A DNA stretch of 64,000 nucleotides from Methanosphaerula subterraneus (GTDB lineage: Archaea > Halobacteriota > Methanomicrobia > Methanomicrobiales > Methanospirillaceae): positions 496,001 through 560,000 of the forward strand of contig NZ_CP170508.1 in the NCBI RefSeq assembly GCF_052055875.1. The letters are read 5' to 3'. Positions 1 through 8,193 of this stretch are shown piece by piece (positions within the stretch are counted from its first letter, which is position 1; every line of letters begins with the position of its first letter). The notes under the pieces were generated by a model, which did not search any database, was not told the DNA's origin, and saw nothing but the letters and a program-made list of their open reading frames with translations. The translations under genes and the position numbers were made by a program.

Positions 1-195
1 TATACAATGTAGTATAAAGGTACTTGCTGATAAAAATATCCTCCTCTTCCCAAAAAATTCGTTGTAAACCCTCTTAAAAAATTATTCTGCCAGGGTGTCA
101 GCAACCAATAAGATTATATCGTATAATAGTGATCAGTAATTTAGACAATATTGTCTAATGTCCCGGGCTGACCCCGGGAATCCGGAGAGAGTACA

Positions 196-876
196 ATGAC
201 CTACGAGACAATTGCGAACGATCTCATCGAGCTTCTGGGACTGAAGGGAAGCCCGGTTGCAGTAAAACTTGCGAAAACCCAGGCAGACATCCCGCCCGGT
301 TGTCAGAAGATCGATGAAAAACACCGGCACTGCCAGTTCGTGCAGGAAGCACGACTCAGGGGACTGACCGGGTATGCCACCCGGGCCGAACACCAGTGCA
401 AGGGCGGGGCTTCGGTGATGGGAATCGAGCCGGCCCCGGAGATCGTCGCCGACGGTACAACGTACCAGAAACTCGGGAACTTCAAGACGGTCGAGGGAGC
501 CGTGGAGACGGTCCATGCCATCCCGAGGCTTGACGAGACGAATTATGCATCGGTCTATGCACCCCTCGAGAAGGCTGAGTTCGAACCTGACGTGGTCGTC
601 TTCGTCGTGACACCCCGGCAGGCGCTCCGGCTGTCGCAGGCATACCTCCACACATCAGGAGGCCGGATCGCCAGCGATTATTCAGGAATCCAGTCGCTCT
701 GTGCCGATGCGGTTGTCGCGGTCAAGCAGCGGGGAGTCCCGAACATGACGCTCGGGTGCAACGGGTCGCGGAAATATTCCGGTATTGCCGAAGATGAAGT
801 GATTCTCGGTTTCCCGCCGCAGGATCTCGGCGCGATGGTTGAAGCACTCAGGACCTTCAAGCAGAAGTGGGGGTAA
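196..876 (+). CDS. DUF169 family protein
   Basis: A 226-residue protein that matches my memory of the DUF169 family, which is common in methanogens and other anaerobes and has no settled function. It is soluble, with no signal peptide or membrane segment. Conserved-looking features are the N-terminal GSPVAVKL segment, several cysteines (near residues 35, 45, 67 and 169) and the C-terminal LGCNGSRKYSGI and GFPPQDL motifs. The ATG follows a purine-rich GGAGAGAGT site. The next gene starts one base after its stop, so the two are probably co-transcribed with the sulfur-relay-type gene downstream. A redox or sulfur-related role is only a guess from that neighbour. Confidence 0.8.
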   Translation: MTYETIANDLIELLGLKGSPVAVKLAKTQADIPPGCQKIDEKHRHCQFVQEARLRGLTGYATRAEHQCKGGASVMGIEPAPEIVADGTTYQKLGNFKTVEGAVETVHAIPRLDETNYASVYAPLEKAEFEPDVVVFVVTPRQALRLSQAYLHTSGGRIASDYSGIQSLCADAVVAVKQRGVPNMTLGCNGSRKYSGIAEDEVILGFPPQDLGAMVEALRTFKQKWG

Positions 877-877
877 T

Positions 878-1736
878 ATGGTAAAGACTGTGAAGGTTCT
901 GGGTATCAGGGCCCCGAACGCCGGAATTCTTGCAGGGAATGTCCTGAGGAGCCAGGTCCCTGGAGAAGAGGTGAGGTTCATCGTCAGCCCGGGTGCGGAG
1001 GCCGGCATGGATGGTATTGCACGGAAGTACGGGTATTCGCTGGAAGTAACCAGGCTTCGGGAGGATGTTGAAGTCCGGATGGTGCCCTCAGGGAAGACCA
1101 TGGAAGAGATCGATATCACCGGGGAGACCTGCCCCGGGCCGGTGATCATCGTCGGCGAGCGGCTCGCAGACCTGGCAGTCGGGGAGCGGCTGAAAGTGAA
1201 GAGCGCAAGTCACGATACCATCGCCGACGTCTCGGCTGCCGTCACCGCCTCCGGGTCCCGGATTCTGGAAGACGGGGCCGAAGGGGACCGGCATTTCATC
1301 GTGATCGAGAGAGCGGAGAAGAGAGAGAGCGGAGAAGAGAGAGAACGAAGGAGAGGCCGCTCTCCTCGCGGCACGGGACCGGGTTCTTGTCTCCCAGAGC
1401 AACGGCATCGGGAATGCCGAACGGGCCTATGCGACCTTCATCTTCTCGAAGGTTGCCATGAGCATGGGCAAGACGGTGACCATCTTCCTGCTCATGGACG
1501 GCGTCGGCATTGCGCGGAAAGGGAATGCTGCGGGAGTGAAGCACCCGGACTTTCCGCCCCTTGTCCAGCTGATGGATGAAGTGATCACAGCAGGCGCAAC
1601 CATCTATGCCTGCGAACTCTCGGCTAAATTCCGGGGGTTGGGAGAGGCGGATCTCGTTCCCGGCGTAAAACTGGCCGGCGCTGCGACCTATATCCAGCTC
1701 CTGAGCGATCCCGCGAATACAATCGTGAATTTTTGA
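878..1736 (+). pseudogene. TusA-DsrE fusion gene, frameshifted by a 16-bp duplication
   Basis: Two halves lie in different frames. The first (ATG at 878) encodes a TusA/SirA-like sulfur carrier domain with the hallmark ITGETCPGPVI, where Cys is the expected persulfide carrier. The second, readable from about 1344 to 1736, encodes a DsrE/DsrF-like domain (LVSQSNGIGNAERAY, then TVTIFLLMDGVG, then IYACELSAKFRG). No start codon in good context precedes the DsrE half. Between them lies an exact 16-bp tandem repeat. Removing one unit restores a single 280-residue reading frame with a natural linker, so the ancestral product was almost certainly a fused TusA-DsrE protein, expected to move sulfur in the cytoplasm. 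As written, translation runs about 80 residues out of frame to a stop at 1579. It may be a pseudogene, a switchable gene or a sequencing artefact. Confidence 0.75.
1307..1342. repeat. 16-bp direct tandem duplication with partial third unit
   Basis: The purine-rich unit GAGAGAGCGGAGAAGA occurs at 1307-1322 and again at 1323-1338, followed by four more matching bases. The length is not a multiple of three, so one extra unit shifts the frame between the TusA and DsrE domains. Confidence 0.9.
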
Positions 1737-1747
1737 GGTGAAAAAAG

Positions 1748-2077
1748 ATGGAGATGACGTACCAGGTGATCGCGCTCGCGATCCTTTTCAGCAGCATGGT
1801 TACCGGTTTCATTATATTCCGGATGCAGGGCATGAGGCTTGCACTGCATTTCGGGGCGCTTGTCCTCGCCCTGATCGTGACGCTCGCTGCGGTCGTAACC
1901 CTGATGCCGGCGATCGTTCTTGCTGCGGCAATCCTGCAGGTGATTGCAGCGCTCACGGCGTATACCCGGCTGTGGCAGACCCTGAAGGACAGTTTCCAGA
2001 CAGCTCCCGGGTACAGCGCCCATCTTGCGCTCGTTACCATGCTGCCGGTATTTGCTCTCGCCGGCCTGCTTCTCTAA
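1748..2077 (+). CDS. Small integral membrane protein
   Basis: A 109-residue hydrophobic protein with three or four predicted membrane segments (about residues 5-23, 32-52, 54-70 and 95-109). I do not recognise a family. The ATG follows GAGGTGAAAAAAG, a good ribosome site, 11 bases after the stop of the TusA-DsrE gene, so it looks like the last gene of that operon. In other organisms, genes of the TusA/DsrE type often neighbour small membrane proteins, which may suggest a transport or anchoring role. That is inference only. A T-rich tract follows the stop. Confidence 0.65.
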   Translation: MEMTYQVIALAILFSSMVTGFIIFRMQGMRLALHFGALVLALIVTLAAVVTLMPAIVLAAAILQVIAALTAYTRLWQTLKDSFQTAPGYSAHLALVTMLPVFALAGLLL

Positions 2078-2119
2078 TAGGGATTGTCCGGACCTGCTGT
2101 GCCGGCCACCGGGGATCCC

Positions 2120-2153
2120 GCTCTTTTTCTTTCGGGCTTTTTCAAAATTTTTA
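2120..2153 (+). terminator. T-rich archaeal-type terminator
   Basis: Several T runs (CTTTTTCTTT, CTTTTTC, ATTTTTATT) follow the plus-strand operon within 80 bases of its last stop. Archaeal termination typically uses such oligo-T tracts without a hairpin. Confidence 0.5.
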
Positions 2154-2225
2154 TTCAGGTCATGGTTCGTGATCGTTTTATCTGTACTGCTTCCCTCGAC
2201 ATCTCCTCTGGTTACCGCAGACCTC

Positions 2226-2242
2226 CGGGCGCCTTCGCCCGG
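2226..2242 (-). terminator. Hairpin just after the atwA stop
   Basis: CCGGGCG-CCTT-CGCCCGG forms a perfect 7-bp stem three bases beyond the atwA stop codon on the minus strand. There is no T run behind it, so a transcription-ending or mRNA-stabilising role is tentative. Confidence 0.3.
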
Positions 2243-2244
2243 TC

Positions 2245-3840
2245 TCACTCGTTCTTCTCGTCGTCGGTCATCGCTTCGAGGATCTCCCGGGTCGGCCCGA
2301 TCGCGATGATCCTGCCGCCCCGCATCAGGGCCAGACGGTCGCAGATGTCCCGGACAAAGTCCATATCGTGGGAGACGACGACGAAGGTCTCGTCCATCTC
2401 GTCGCGGGCGTGCAGGATCGAATGTTTGACATCCTGTTTGGTGATCGGGTCCATCGTCCCTGTCGGCTCGTCGAGAATGACCAGCCGCGGCTCCCGGATG
2501 AGCACCTGCGCGAGGGCGACCCGGTGCTTCTCCCCCTCGCTGAGGTGGCCGGGCAGCCGGTCGAGGATCTCCCGGCTCTTATCCTCGGTGAACCCGGCCA
2601 TCTTCAGGGTCACGACCGCCTTGCGCACCGCCAGCTCCTTCGGGAACTCCAGCCCGATCGCATCGGTCAGGTTGTCGATGACCGTCCGGTGCGGGTAGAG
2701 GTCGTACTCCTGGTGGAGGAGGCCGATGTACCCCTTCGCCCTGCCGCGGAACTCGATCCCCGGCCTGGTCATATCGATCCACTCCTCCCCGACCTTCATG
2801 TTCATCTCCCCGCCCGTGGGCTCGATGATGCCGGCGACGATCCGTGAGAGGGTGGTCTTGCCGGCCCCGCTCTTCCCGATGATCCCGAAGATCTCCCCCT
2901 GTGAGACCTCGAACGAGACCCCGTTGACGGCCCTGACCACGCCCCGGTCCACCGAGATGAACCGCTTCTCGACATCGCGGGCCGTCAGGATCTTCTCGCC
3001 ATGGCTCACCGGCACCGGGGATTCGATCGCATGGTAATCCTCTCCAAACGAACCGACGATCTCCTTCGGAGATCCGATCGCGGCGATCTCCCCGTTCACC
3101 AGCAGCATCGCACGGTCTGCCAGGTCCTCGATCACCTGGGAGAAGTGCGACGTGACGACCATGCCCATGCCGTTCTCCTGCACTGCCTGCGTGAGCATCC
3201 GGTGCACCTGCCGGGCCGTCTCGGGATCGAGCGTGCCGGTCGGTTCGTCGGCAAAGAGCATCGCCGGGTTCTTGGCGAGCTGCCGGGCGAGGACCACCCG
3301 CTGCTTCTCACCGCCCGAGAGGTCGCGGGCGATATGCATCATCCGGTGCGAGAGCTTCACCTGTTCGATCAGATCGGCGGCTCGACCGACCGCCCGTTCC
3401 TGGGGGTAGCGGACGTCGTCGAGGGCGTGGAGGACGTTCTCGATGACCCGGTCGTTGCCATAGAGGGCGAACGTCCGCTGGAACATGATCGCGGTCCTGT
3501 TCATGACCCGGGACTTCATGCCATCGTTCTTCTCATCCCAGAGATCGACGTCGACGGCCCCGAGAGTTCCCCCGCATTCGGGGCATATCCCGCCGGCCCG
3601 GCTCTGGACGTCCATGAATGTGCAGCGGTCGCATGCGGCCATGTGATAGATGACGGACCCGCTGATCGGTGGCTGTTCGACCCCCCGGAGGAGGTGCATC
3701 AGCACGCTCTTGCCGGCCCCGCTCCTGCCGATGACGCCGATGATCTCCCCTTCCTGGATCTCGAACGAGACCTGGTTCAGGACTCGTGTGTTCTCGAAGT
3801 CCATGCAGAGGTCCTGTACACTGATGAATGGTTGCGGCAT
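2245..3840 (-). CDS. atwA: Methyl-coenzyme M reductase system component A2
   Basis: A 531-residue protein with two fused ABC-type ATPase domains. The first has Walker A GRSGAGKS (about residue 40), an inserted Cys-rich segment with CDRCTF and CPECGG, and the signature LSGGEKQR. The second has GKSGAGKT (about 325), the signature LSEGEKHR and Walker B RLVILDEPTG. The Cys insertion between Walker A and the signature is the trademark of component A2, which uses ATP in reductive activation of methyl-coenzyme M reductase, the terminal enzyme of methanogenesis. There are no membrane segments, as expected for a soluble factor. I chose ATG 3840, behind GGGAG, rather than GTG 3846. It is a single-gene unit with its own AT-rich upstream region, and it identifies the host as a methanogen. 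Confidence 0.93.
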   Translation of the reverse strand: MPQPFISVQDLCMDFENTRVLNQVSFEIQEGEIIGVIGRSGAGKSVLMHLLRGVEQPPISGSVIYHMAACDRCTFMDVQSRAGGICPECGGTLGAVDVDLWDEKNDGMKSRVMNRTAIMFQRTFALYGNDRVIENVLHALDDVRYPQERAVGRAADLIEQVKLSHRMMHIARDLSGGEKQRVVLARQLAKNPAMLFADEPTGTLDPETARQVHRMLTQAVQENGMGMVVTSHFSQVIEDLADRAMLLVNGEIAAIGSPKEIVGSFGEDYHAIESPVPVSHGEKILTARDVEKRFISVDRGVVRAVNGVSFEVSQGEIFGIIGKSGAGKTTLSRIVAGIIEPTGGEMNMKVGEEWIDMTRPGIEFRGRAKGYIGLLHQEYDLYPHRTVIDNLTDAIGLEFPKELAVRKAVVTLKMAGFTEDKSREILDRLPGHLSEGEKHRVALAQVLIREPRLVILDEPTGTMDPITKQDVKHSILHARDEMDETFVVVSHDMDFVRDICDRLALMRGGRIIAIGPTREILEAMTDDEKNE

Positions 3841-3861
3841 GATCACTCCCTTCTCCAGTAA

Positions 3862-3902
3862 TTATCTACACATATGCGCATAAGTATCTGATCATAAAAA
3901 GA
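3862..3902 (-). promoter_or_regulatory. Possible atwA promoter
   Basis: The AT-rich stretch upstream of atwA (on the minus strand, TTTTTATGATC then ATACTTATGCG) could hold a TATA box. The exact start is not determinable by eye. Confidence 0.3.
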
Positions 3903-3954
3903 GAGGTGCAGACCGGGATCTAGAACGAGGACGAGTCCGGGACCGCGGGAACCG

Positions 3955-4317
3955 TCACCTGGGACACTTCGGGCATCGGCCTTCGGCCGCTTTTGTGCAC
4001 CCGGAGATCTCGATCCCTTTCCCGTGGACCAGTGCGTCGGCGATCTTGCGCCGGGCTTCATGCAGATCGCGCCATGCGGTCTTGCGCGAGACCCCGAGTC
4101 GCGCTGCGGCCTCTTCCTGGTCCAGTCCGTCGAGATCGATGAGCCGTATCAGCTCGATCTCGTCGGGGAGCAGCGAGATGCCCGGTCCCTCTTCCTCCTC
4201 CGGGCAGCAGCAGGGACGAAAACAGCGGGACTCCTGGTCGCCAATGATAATCCGCCGAAGGCGCGGCCTTCCCCGGCGTGGACACTCCGGTGCATCATCG
4301 ATTTCATCTGGTGTCAT
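3955..4317 (-). CDS. DUF134 family DNA-binding protein
   Basis: A 120-residue protein of the DUF134 type, small archaeal and bacterial predicted regulators. The N-terminal region has PRRGRPRLRRI and a cluster of cysteines (CFRPCCCP). A helix-turn-helix of sigma-70 region 4 type follows (DEIELIRLIDLDGLDQEEAA, then RLGVSRKTAWRDLHEARRKI, residues 55-95). The tail has paired cysteines (GCTKAAEGRCPKC) that may bind a metal or iron-sulfur cluster. It lies upstream of atwA on the same strand with a 110-base gap, so it may have its own transcript. Regulation of atwA is possible but not shown. Confidence 0.82.
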   Translation of the reverse strand: MTPDEIDDAPECPRRGRPRLRRIIIGDQESRCFRPCCCPEEEEGPGISLLPDEIELIRLIDLDGLDQEEAAARLGVSRKTAWRDLHEARRKIADALVHGKGIEISGCTKAAEGRCPKCPR

Positions 4318-4918
4318 TTCCTGATCATAGAATGTATCGGAATCGTATAACTTGTTGCCCGGTTCCGCAGGTGTCAGGGGTGCCGGCCGTACCCGGGCGG
4401 GATGCCATCCCCGGGCAGTTCGGGCTCCCGCAAACCCCCCACGACCAAAAATATTATTGTCATGGCCTTAATATGTAAATATACAAGTTGAACCGCCTGT
4501 AATAATCTTGAAAAAAAGATTGTTGCAGACTTCGGTTCTGCTTGCTCTTCTCGAACGTTTCCTGAACGTGTACGATATCATGCCGGCCCCGGCGATCCGC
4601 TATCGTCACCGTCCATCTCCTTCAGATGACCGCCCCGGATGGAGCCGGCATCTCTGTCGAAGTTATCGGACGAGCACTATATCAGGGGACCTCTGGCCGG
4701 CAGAATAAAGTTCGAACGCCGGAAGTACGCGAAATAATCGGAACGATTGCAGGAAAGTCGGCTCCGTCTCACATTTTGGGGAATGTGGTTTATATGAACG
4801 AATGCCCCGGAGCCACAGGCACGTACCTATTACTGTTCCCGGTTAATCAGGTTTTCGATGCACCGGTCGGTCGGTGTTTTTTTCAGGTGTGAAAGGGGTG
4901 AGGTGGGTTTCTCCCCAC
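4318..4918. other. Intergenic region without a convincing gene
   Basis: About 600 bases between divergently read surroundings. AT-rich patches near 4445-4515 (AAAAATATTATT, TTAATATGTAAATATAC) look promoter-like for a plus-strand transcript, and short plus-strand frames follow. None has both a good ribosome site and convincing coding character. It could hold a decayed gene or a small RNA. Confidence 0.4.
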
Positions 4919-5425
4919 TCAGGCCAGGGCCGGCACGCCGTCCGCCCAGGTCTCGACCGCGGTCCTGATCGCGTCGTCCGAGTAGGACCCGATCGTGACC
5001 TGGCTCCGGCTGAACGCGACGGTATAGACCTCCCCGTTCGCGTCGTGGCACTTCAGCGTGGCTGAGAAGGTGTCGTCGTCGCCGGCATGGCTCGCGGCCA
5101 CCGCTCCCATCGCGGTCTGGAGTGCGGTGTCGGCCAGCACAGCGGTGACGGCCGCGTTGAAGCCGGCGACGGACGGCGCCTTCGCCGAGACGGTGCCGAC
5201 GGTCCTGGCGTCCCCGTCCTGGTAGGCGATCCGGGCGGTGTACGCCTCCTTGCTCTTGGTGACCGGCTGGTAACTCTCGGTGCCGACCTGGTAGGCGGTG
5301 CAGTTCCAGGGGTTATCGGCGATGACCCCTGCGACGATGCTGTTGAATGCGGTGATGTCCGCGATCGGTGCGGTCAGCTTTCTGACCGCGGTCTTCGTGA
5401 TACGTGACTCTACGAAATCTCCCAT
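4919..5425 (-). CDS. Hypothetical protein, 168 aa
   Basis: A 168-residue soluble protein of unknown function. The composition is rich in Ala, Thr and Val, with alternating polar and hydrophobic residues. Two half-similar segments (ITAFNSIVAGVIADNPWNCT near residue 25 and VAGFNAAVTAVLADT near 85) each precede a beta-rich stretch (YTARIAYQDGDARTVG and FSATLKCHDANGEVYTVAF), suggesting an internal duplication. No signal peptide is visible. The ATG sits behind GGAG on the minus strand. It is isolated, with no obvious operon partner. I recall similar orphan proteins in Methanomicrobiales but cannot name a family. Confidence 0.7.
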   Translation of the reverse strand: MGDFVESRITKTAVRKLTAPIADITAFNSIVAGVIADNPWNCTAYQVGTESYQPVTKSKEAYTARIAYQDGDARTVGTVSAKAPSVAGFNAAVTAVLADTALQTAMGAVAASHAGDDDTFSATLKCHDANGEVYTVAFSRSQVTIGSYSDDAIRTAVETWADGVPALA

Positions 5426-5688
5426 GATGATTACTCCGTGCGGCCGGCCCCCGCCCCCTCGCAGAGACCGGCCGACAAGAAAAACATGGACGAGAATATA
5501 CCTAACCTCGCTCGCGATTCGTCATCGGCGACGGGGGCCGGCGGTGTTGTGCGATCGGCGGTCGCCGGCAGAGCGGAACAGATCAGGATGGTGCCGACGG
5601 TACTTGAAAAAATGGGAATGATCAGTCAAGGTTGAACCCGTCGGCCCGGCCCTTCATCGTTGCAAGGCGCGTGGCGAAAAAAAACGAA

Positions 5689-5702
5689 CATCTTAATAAA
5701 CT
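5689..5702 (+). promoter_or_regulatory. Candidate TATA element for the kai operon
   Basis: CATCTTAATAAA lies about 70-80 bases upstream of the TTG start, directly after a purine-rich block that could serve as a BRE. The rest of the 5426-5769 gap shows no gene. Confidence 0.3.
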
Positions 5703-5769
5703 CAGGATCTTTAGTGATTTATCCATGAACATTGCCCGGAGCAGCTCCGGGGACAAAAGGCGGTGAATT

Positions 5770-7494
5770 TTGAGAAGTGAGGAGAGAGCTACGAAAGCAC
5801 ATGCACCAGAACTGGAGAAAGTATCCTCAGGGATCCGCGGTCTCGACGAGATTACCGGTGGCGGCCTCCCGAAGGGCCGGCCCGTCCTGGTCAGCGGCGG
5901 GCCCGGGTGCGGTAAGACGCTCTTTGCCATGGAGTTTCTCGTCCATGGGATCGTCGACCATGACGAGCCGGGCGTCTTCGTCGCCTTTGAGGAGAAGGTC
6001 GACGACCTCATAAAGAACTTCGCGTCGATGGGGTTCGATCTGCCGGACCTGGTCGAGCAGAAGAAGCTCGTTCTCGATCATATCTTCATCGACCGGTCCG
6101 AGATCGAGGAGGCCGGCGAGTACGATCTCGAAGGGCTCTTCATCCGTCTCGGAATGCTGATCGACCGGATCGGCGCAAAACGGATCGCCATCGACACCAT
6201 CGAGACGATCTTCTCCGGCTTCTCCAATGAGGCGATCCTCCGTTCAGAACTCCGCCGGCTCTTTCTCTGGCTCAAGGACCGGGGGATCACCGCGGTCATC
6301 ACCGGTGAGCGCGGAGACCGGACGATCACCAAGTACGGGCTTGAAGAGTATGTGGCCGACTGCGTCATCACCCTCGATCACCAGGTGAACCATCAGATCG
6401 CGACCAGGCGGCTCAGGGTGGTTAAGTACCGCGGGAGCGTCCATGGCACGGATGAGTACCCGTTCCTGATCAGTGAGGACGGGATCTCGGTGCTGCCGAT
6501 CACCTCGATCTCCCTCCGGCACCCGGCCTCGACCGAACGGGTCTCGACCGGCATCCAGCGGCTCGATACGATGCTCGGCGGCCTCGGGTACTACCGCGGC
6601 AGTTCGATCCTGGTCTCCGGCCAGGCCGGCACCGGCAAGACCAGCCTGGCCGCCACCTTCGTCGATGCCGCATGCCGGCGCGGGGAGCGATGCCTGTACT
6701 TCCTCTTCGAGGAGTCGGAGAGTCAGCTCGTCCGGAACATGCGCTCGATCGGGCTCGAGCTGGCACCCTGGGTTGAGCAGGGGCTCCTCCGGTTCCACGC
6801 AGTCAGGCCGACCACGTACAGCCTGGAGATGCACCTCTCGATGATGCTCAAACTGATGGAGGAGGTCTCCCCCCAGGTGCTGGTCGTCGACCCGATCTCG
6901 AACCTCTTTCCTGTGGGCGACGACCTGCAGGTCCGCTCGATGCTGATGCGCCTGATCGACCATGCAAAGACGCTCGGGATCACCGGCCTCTTCACGAACC
7001 TCTCGGACTCCTCGACGGCCGGGTCGTTGGCGCTGGAGACCACCCAGATGCATGTCTCCTCGCTGATGGACACCTGGCTCCTCCTCAAGAATGTCGAGGG
7101 CGGAGGGGAGCGGAACCGCACATTCGCCATCGCAAAGTCACGGGGGATGCCCCACTCGAACCAGCTCCGGGAATTTGTCCTCTCAGATCAGGGGATCGAG
7201 CTCCTCGATGTCTATATGGGCGGGGACAGGGTTCTCTTCGGCTCGGCCAGGATCGCACAGGAGAATCTGGACCTGGCTGACGTGGCCCGGAACCGCGAGG
7301 CTATCGAAGCCAGGAAGCGGGAACTCGAGCAGAAACGACGCCAGATGGAGAACGAGGTCGCAGTGCTTCACGAGCGGTTCGCCCGGGATGAGCAGGATCT
7401 TGCGATCCTCGTCGAGCAGGAGCAGGCACGTGACGACGCCGCCACGAGGGCCCGCGAGGCGCTCGCTGCAGAGCGCCAGGCGGACCGGTCATGA
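5770..7494 (+). CDS. kaiC: KaiC-like double RecA-domain ATPase
   Basis: A 574-residue protein with two KaiC/RecA domains. Domain I has Walker A GGPGCGKT (about residue 44) and domain II has GQAGTGKT (about 285). Each is preceded by the KaiC signature (SGIRGLDEITGGGLPKG; STGIQRLDTMLGGL). The last 80 residues form a charged coiled coil (EARKRELEQKRRQMENEV). In cyanobacteria KaiC is the clock autokinase/ATPase; archaeal relatives act in signalling with less defined roles. The start is TTG 5770, since GGCGGTG lies just upstream and no ATG or GTG fits better. It heads an operon with two KaiB genes and a histidine kinase, so the KaiB proteins very probably bind this KaiC. Whether it autophosphorylates is not decidable here. 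Confidence 0.9.
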   Translation: MRSEERATKAHAPELEKVSSGIRGLDEITGGGLPKGRPVLVSGGPGCGKTLFAMEFLVHGIVDHDEPGVFVAFEEKVDDLIKNFASMGFDLPDLVEQKKLVLDHIFIDRSEIEEAGEYDLEGLFIRLGMLIDRIGAKRIAIDTIETIFSGFSNEAILRSELRRLFLWLKDRGITAVITGERGDRTITKYGLEEYVADCVITLDHQVNHQIATRRLRVVKYRGSVHGTDEYPFLISEDGISVLPITSISLRHPASTERVSTGIQRLDTMLGGLGYYRGSSILVSGQAGTGKTSLAATFVDAACRRGERCLYFLFEESESQLVRNMRSIGLELAPWVEQGLLRFHAVRPTTYSLEMHLSMMLKLMEEVSPQVLVVDPISNLFPVGDDLQVRSMLMRLIDHAKTLGITGLFTNLSDSSTAGSLALETTQMHVSSLMDTWLLLKNVEGGGERNRTFAIAKSRGMPHSNQLREFVLSDQGIELLDVYMGGDRVLFGSARIAQENLDLADVARNREAIEARKRELEQKRRQMENEVAVLHERFARDEQDLAILVEQEQARDDAATRAREALAAERQADRS

Positions 7495-7519
7495 CCGGCG
7501 CCGGCAGACGGGGGAGATT

Positions 7520-7831
7520 ATGACGACCGCCGACCAGAAGGCGACGTCTTCCGATGAGTTCTGGAGACTCAGGCTGTATGTGGCAGGGCAGACTCCGAAG
7601 GCGCTGAAGGCCTTCGAAAACCTGAAGCGGATCTGCGAGGAGCATCTGAAGGGCCGGTACACGATCGAGGTGATCGATCTCCTGGTCAACCCCCAGCTGG
7701 CCGAAGGGGATCAGATCATCGCCATTCCGACCCTGATCAGGAATCTCCCGACGCCGATAAAGAAGATCATCGGGGACCTCTCCAACACAGAGAAGGTGCT
7801 GGTGGGTCTCGACCTGAAGAGAGTGCGCTGA
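7520..7831 (+). CDS. kaiB: KaiB-like protein 1
   Basis: A 103-residue thioredoxin-like KaiB domain protein. The family pattern is clear: RLRLYVAGQTPKALKAFENL, then YTIEVIDLLVNPQLAEGD, then IAIPTLIRNLPTPIKKIIGD and the final KVLVGLDL. In the cyanobacterial clock KaiB switches fold to bind the KaiC ring; the IPTLIR and IIGDL segments belong to the conserved fold. The ATG follows GGGGGAGATT, 25 bases after the kaiC stop. It ends in a TGATG overlap with the second kaiB, which points to translational coupling. Confidence 0.93.
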   Translation: MTTADQKATSSDEFWRLRLYVAGQTPKALKAFENLKRICEEHLKGRYTIEVIDLLVNPQLAEGDQIIAIPTLIRNLPTPIKKIIGDLSNTEKVLVGLDLKRVR

Positions 7832-8175
7832 TGAACGACGAGAAGATCTCCGGAGACGTGACCGCAGATTTCGAACGGAAACTGAACGAAATAAGAGAGG
7901 GTCCATTCGTGCTCCGCCTGTATATCGCCGGCAACTCGCCCCGCTCGCAGACGGCCGTCGAGAACGTGAAGAGGATCTGTGAAGAATATCTGGAAGGCCG
8001 GTGCGAGCTCGAGGTGATCGATATCTATCAGGACCTGACCACCATCCCCGAGGATCTCGTCCTTGCCGCTCCAACCCTGATCAGGCGACTGCCATTGCCG
8101 CTCAGACGCGTCATCGGAGATATGACCGAGAAGGATAAGGTGCTCATCGGGCTCGACCTGATCCCAAAGACCTGA
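7831..8175 (+). CDS. kaiB: KaiB-like protein 2
   Basis: A second KaiB-domain protein of 114 residues, with a longer N-terminus of about 22 residues before the domain (FVLRLYIAGNSPRSQTAVEN, CELEVIDIYQDLTTIPED, LAAPTLIRRLPLPLRRVIGD, KVLIGLDL). It is clearly paralogous to the preceding protein but well diverged, so the pair is an old duplication, not a recent one. The start codon overlaps the previous stop by one base. The two may compete for, or bind different sites on, the KaiC-like ATPase. That is inference. Confidence 0.93.
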   Translation: MNDEKISGDVTADFERKLNEIREGPFVLRLYIAGNSPRSQTAVENVKRICEEYLEGRCELEVIDIYQDLTTIPEDLVLAAPTLIRRLPLPLRRVIGDMTEKDKVLIGLDLIPKT

Positions 8176-8193
8176 AGGGGGCGAAGGACGCTT

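Noticed and set aside
4508..4892. Short plus-strand frames in the 4.3-4.9 kb gap
   Set aside because: No good start site with coding character and no family; composition becomes Arg/Ser-rich, typical of chance frames in GC-rich DNA.
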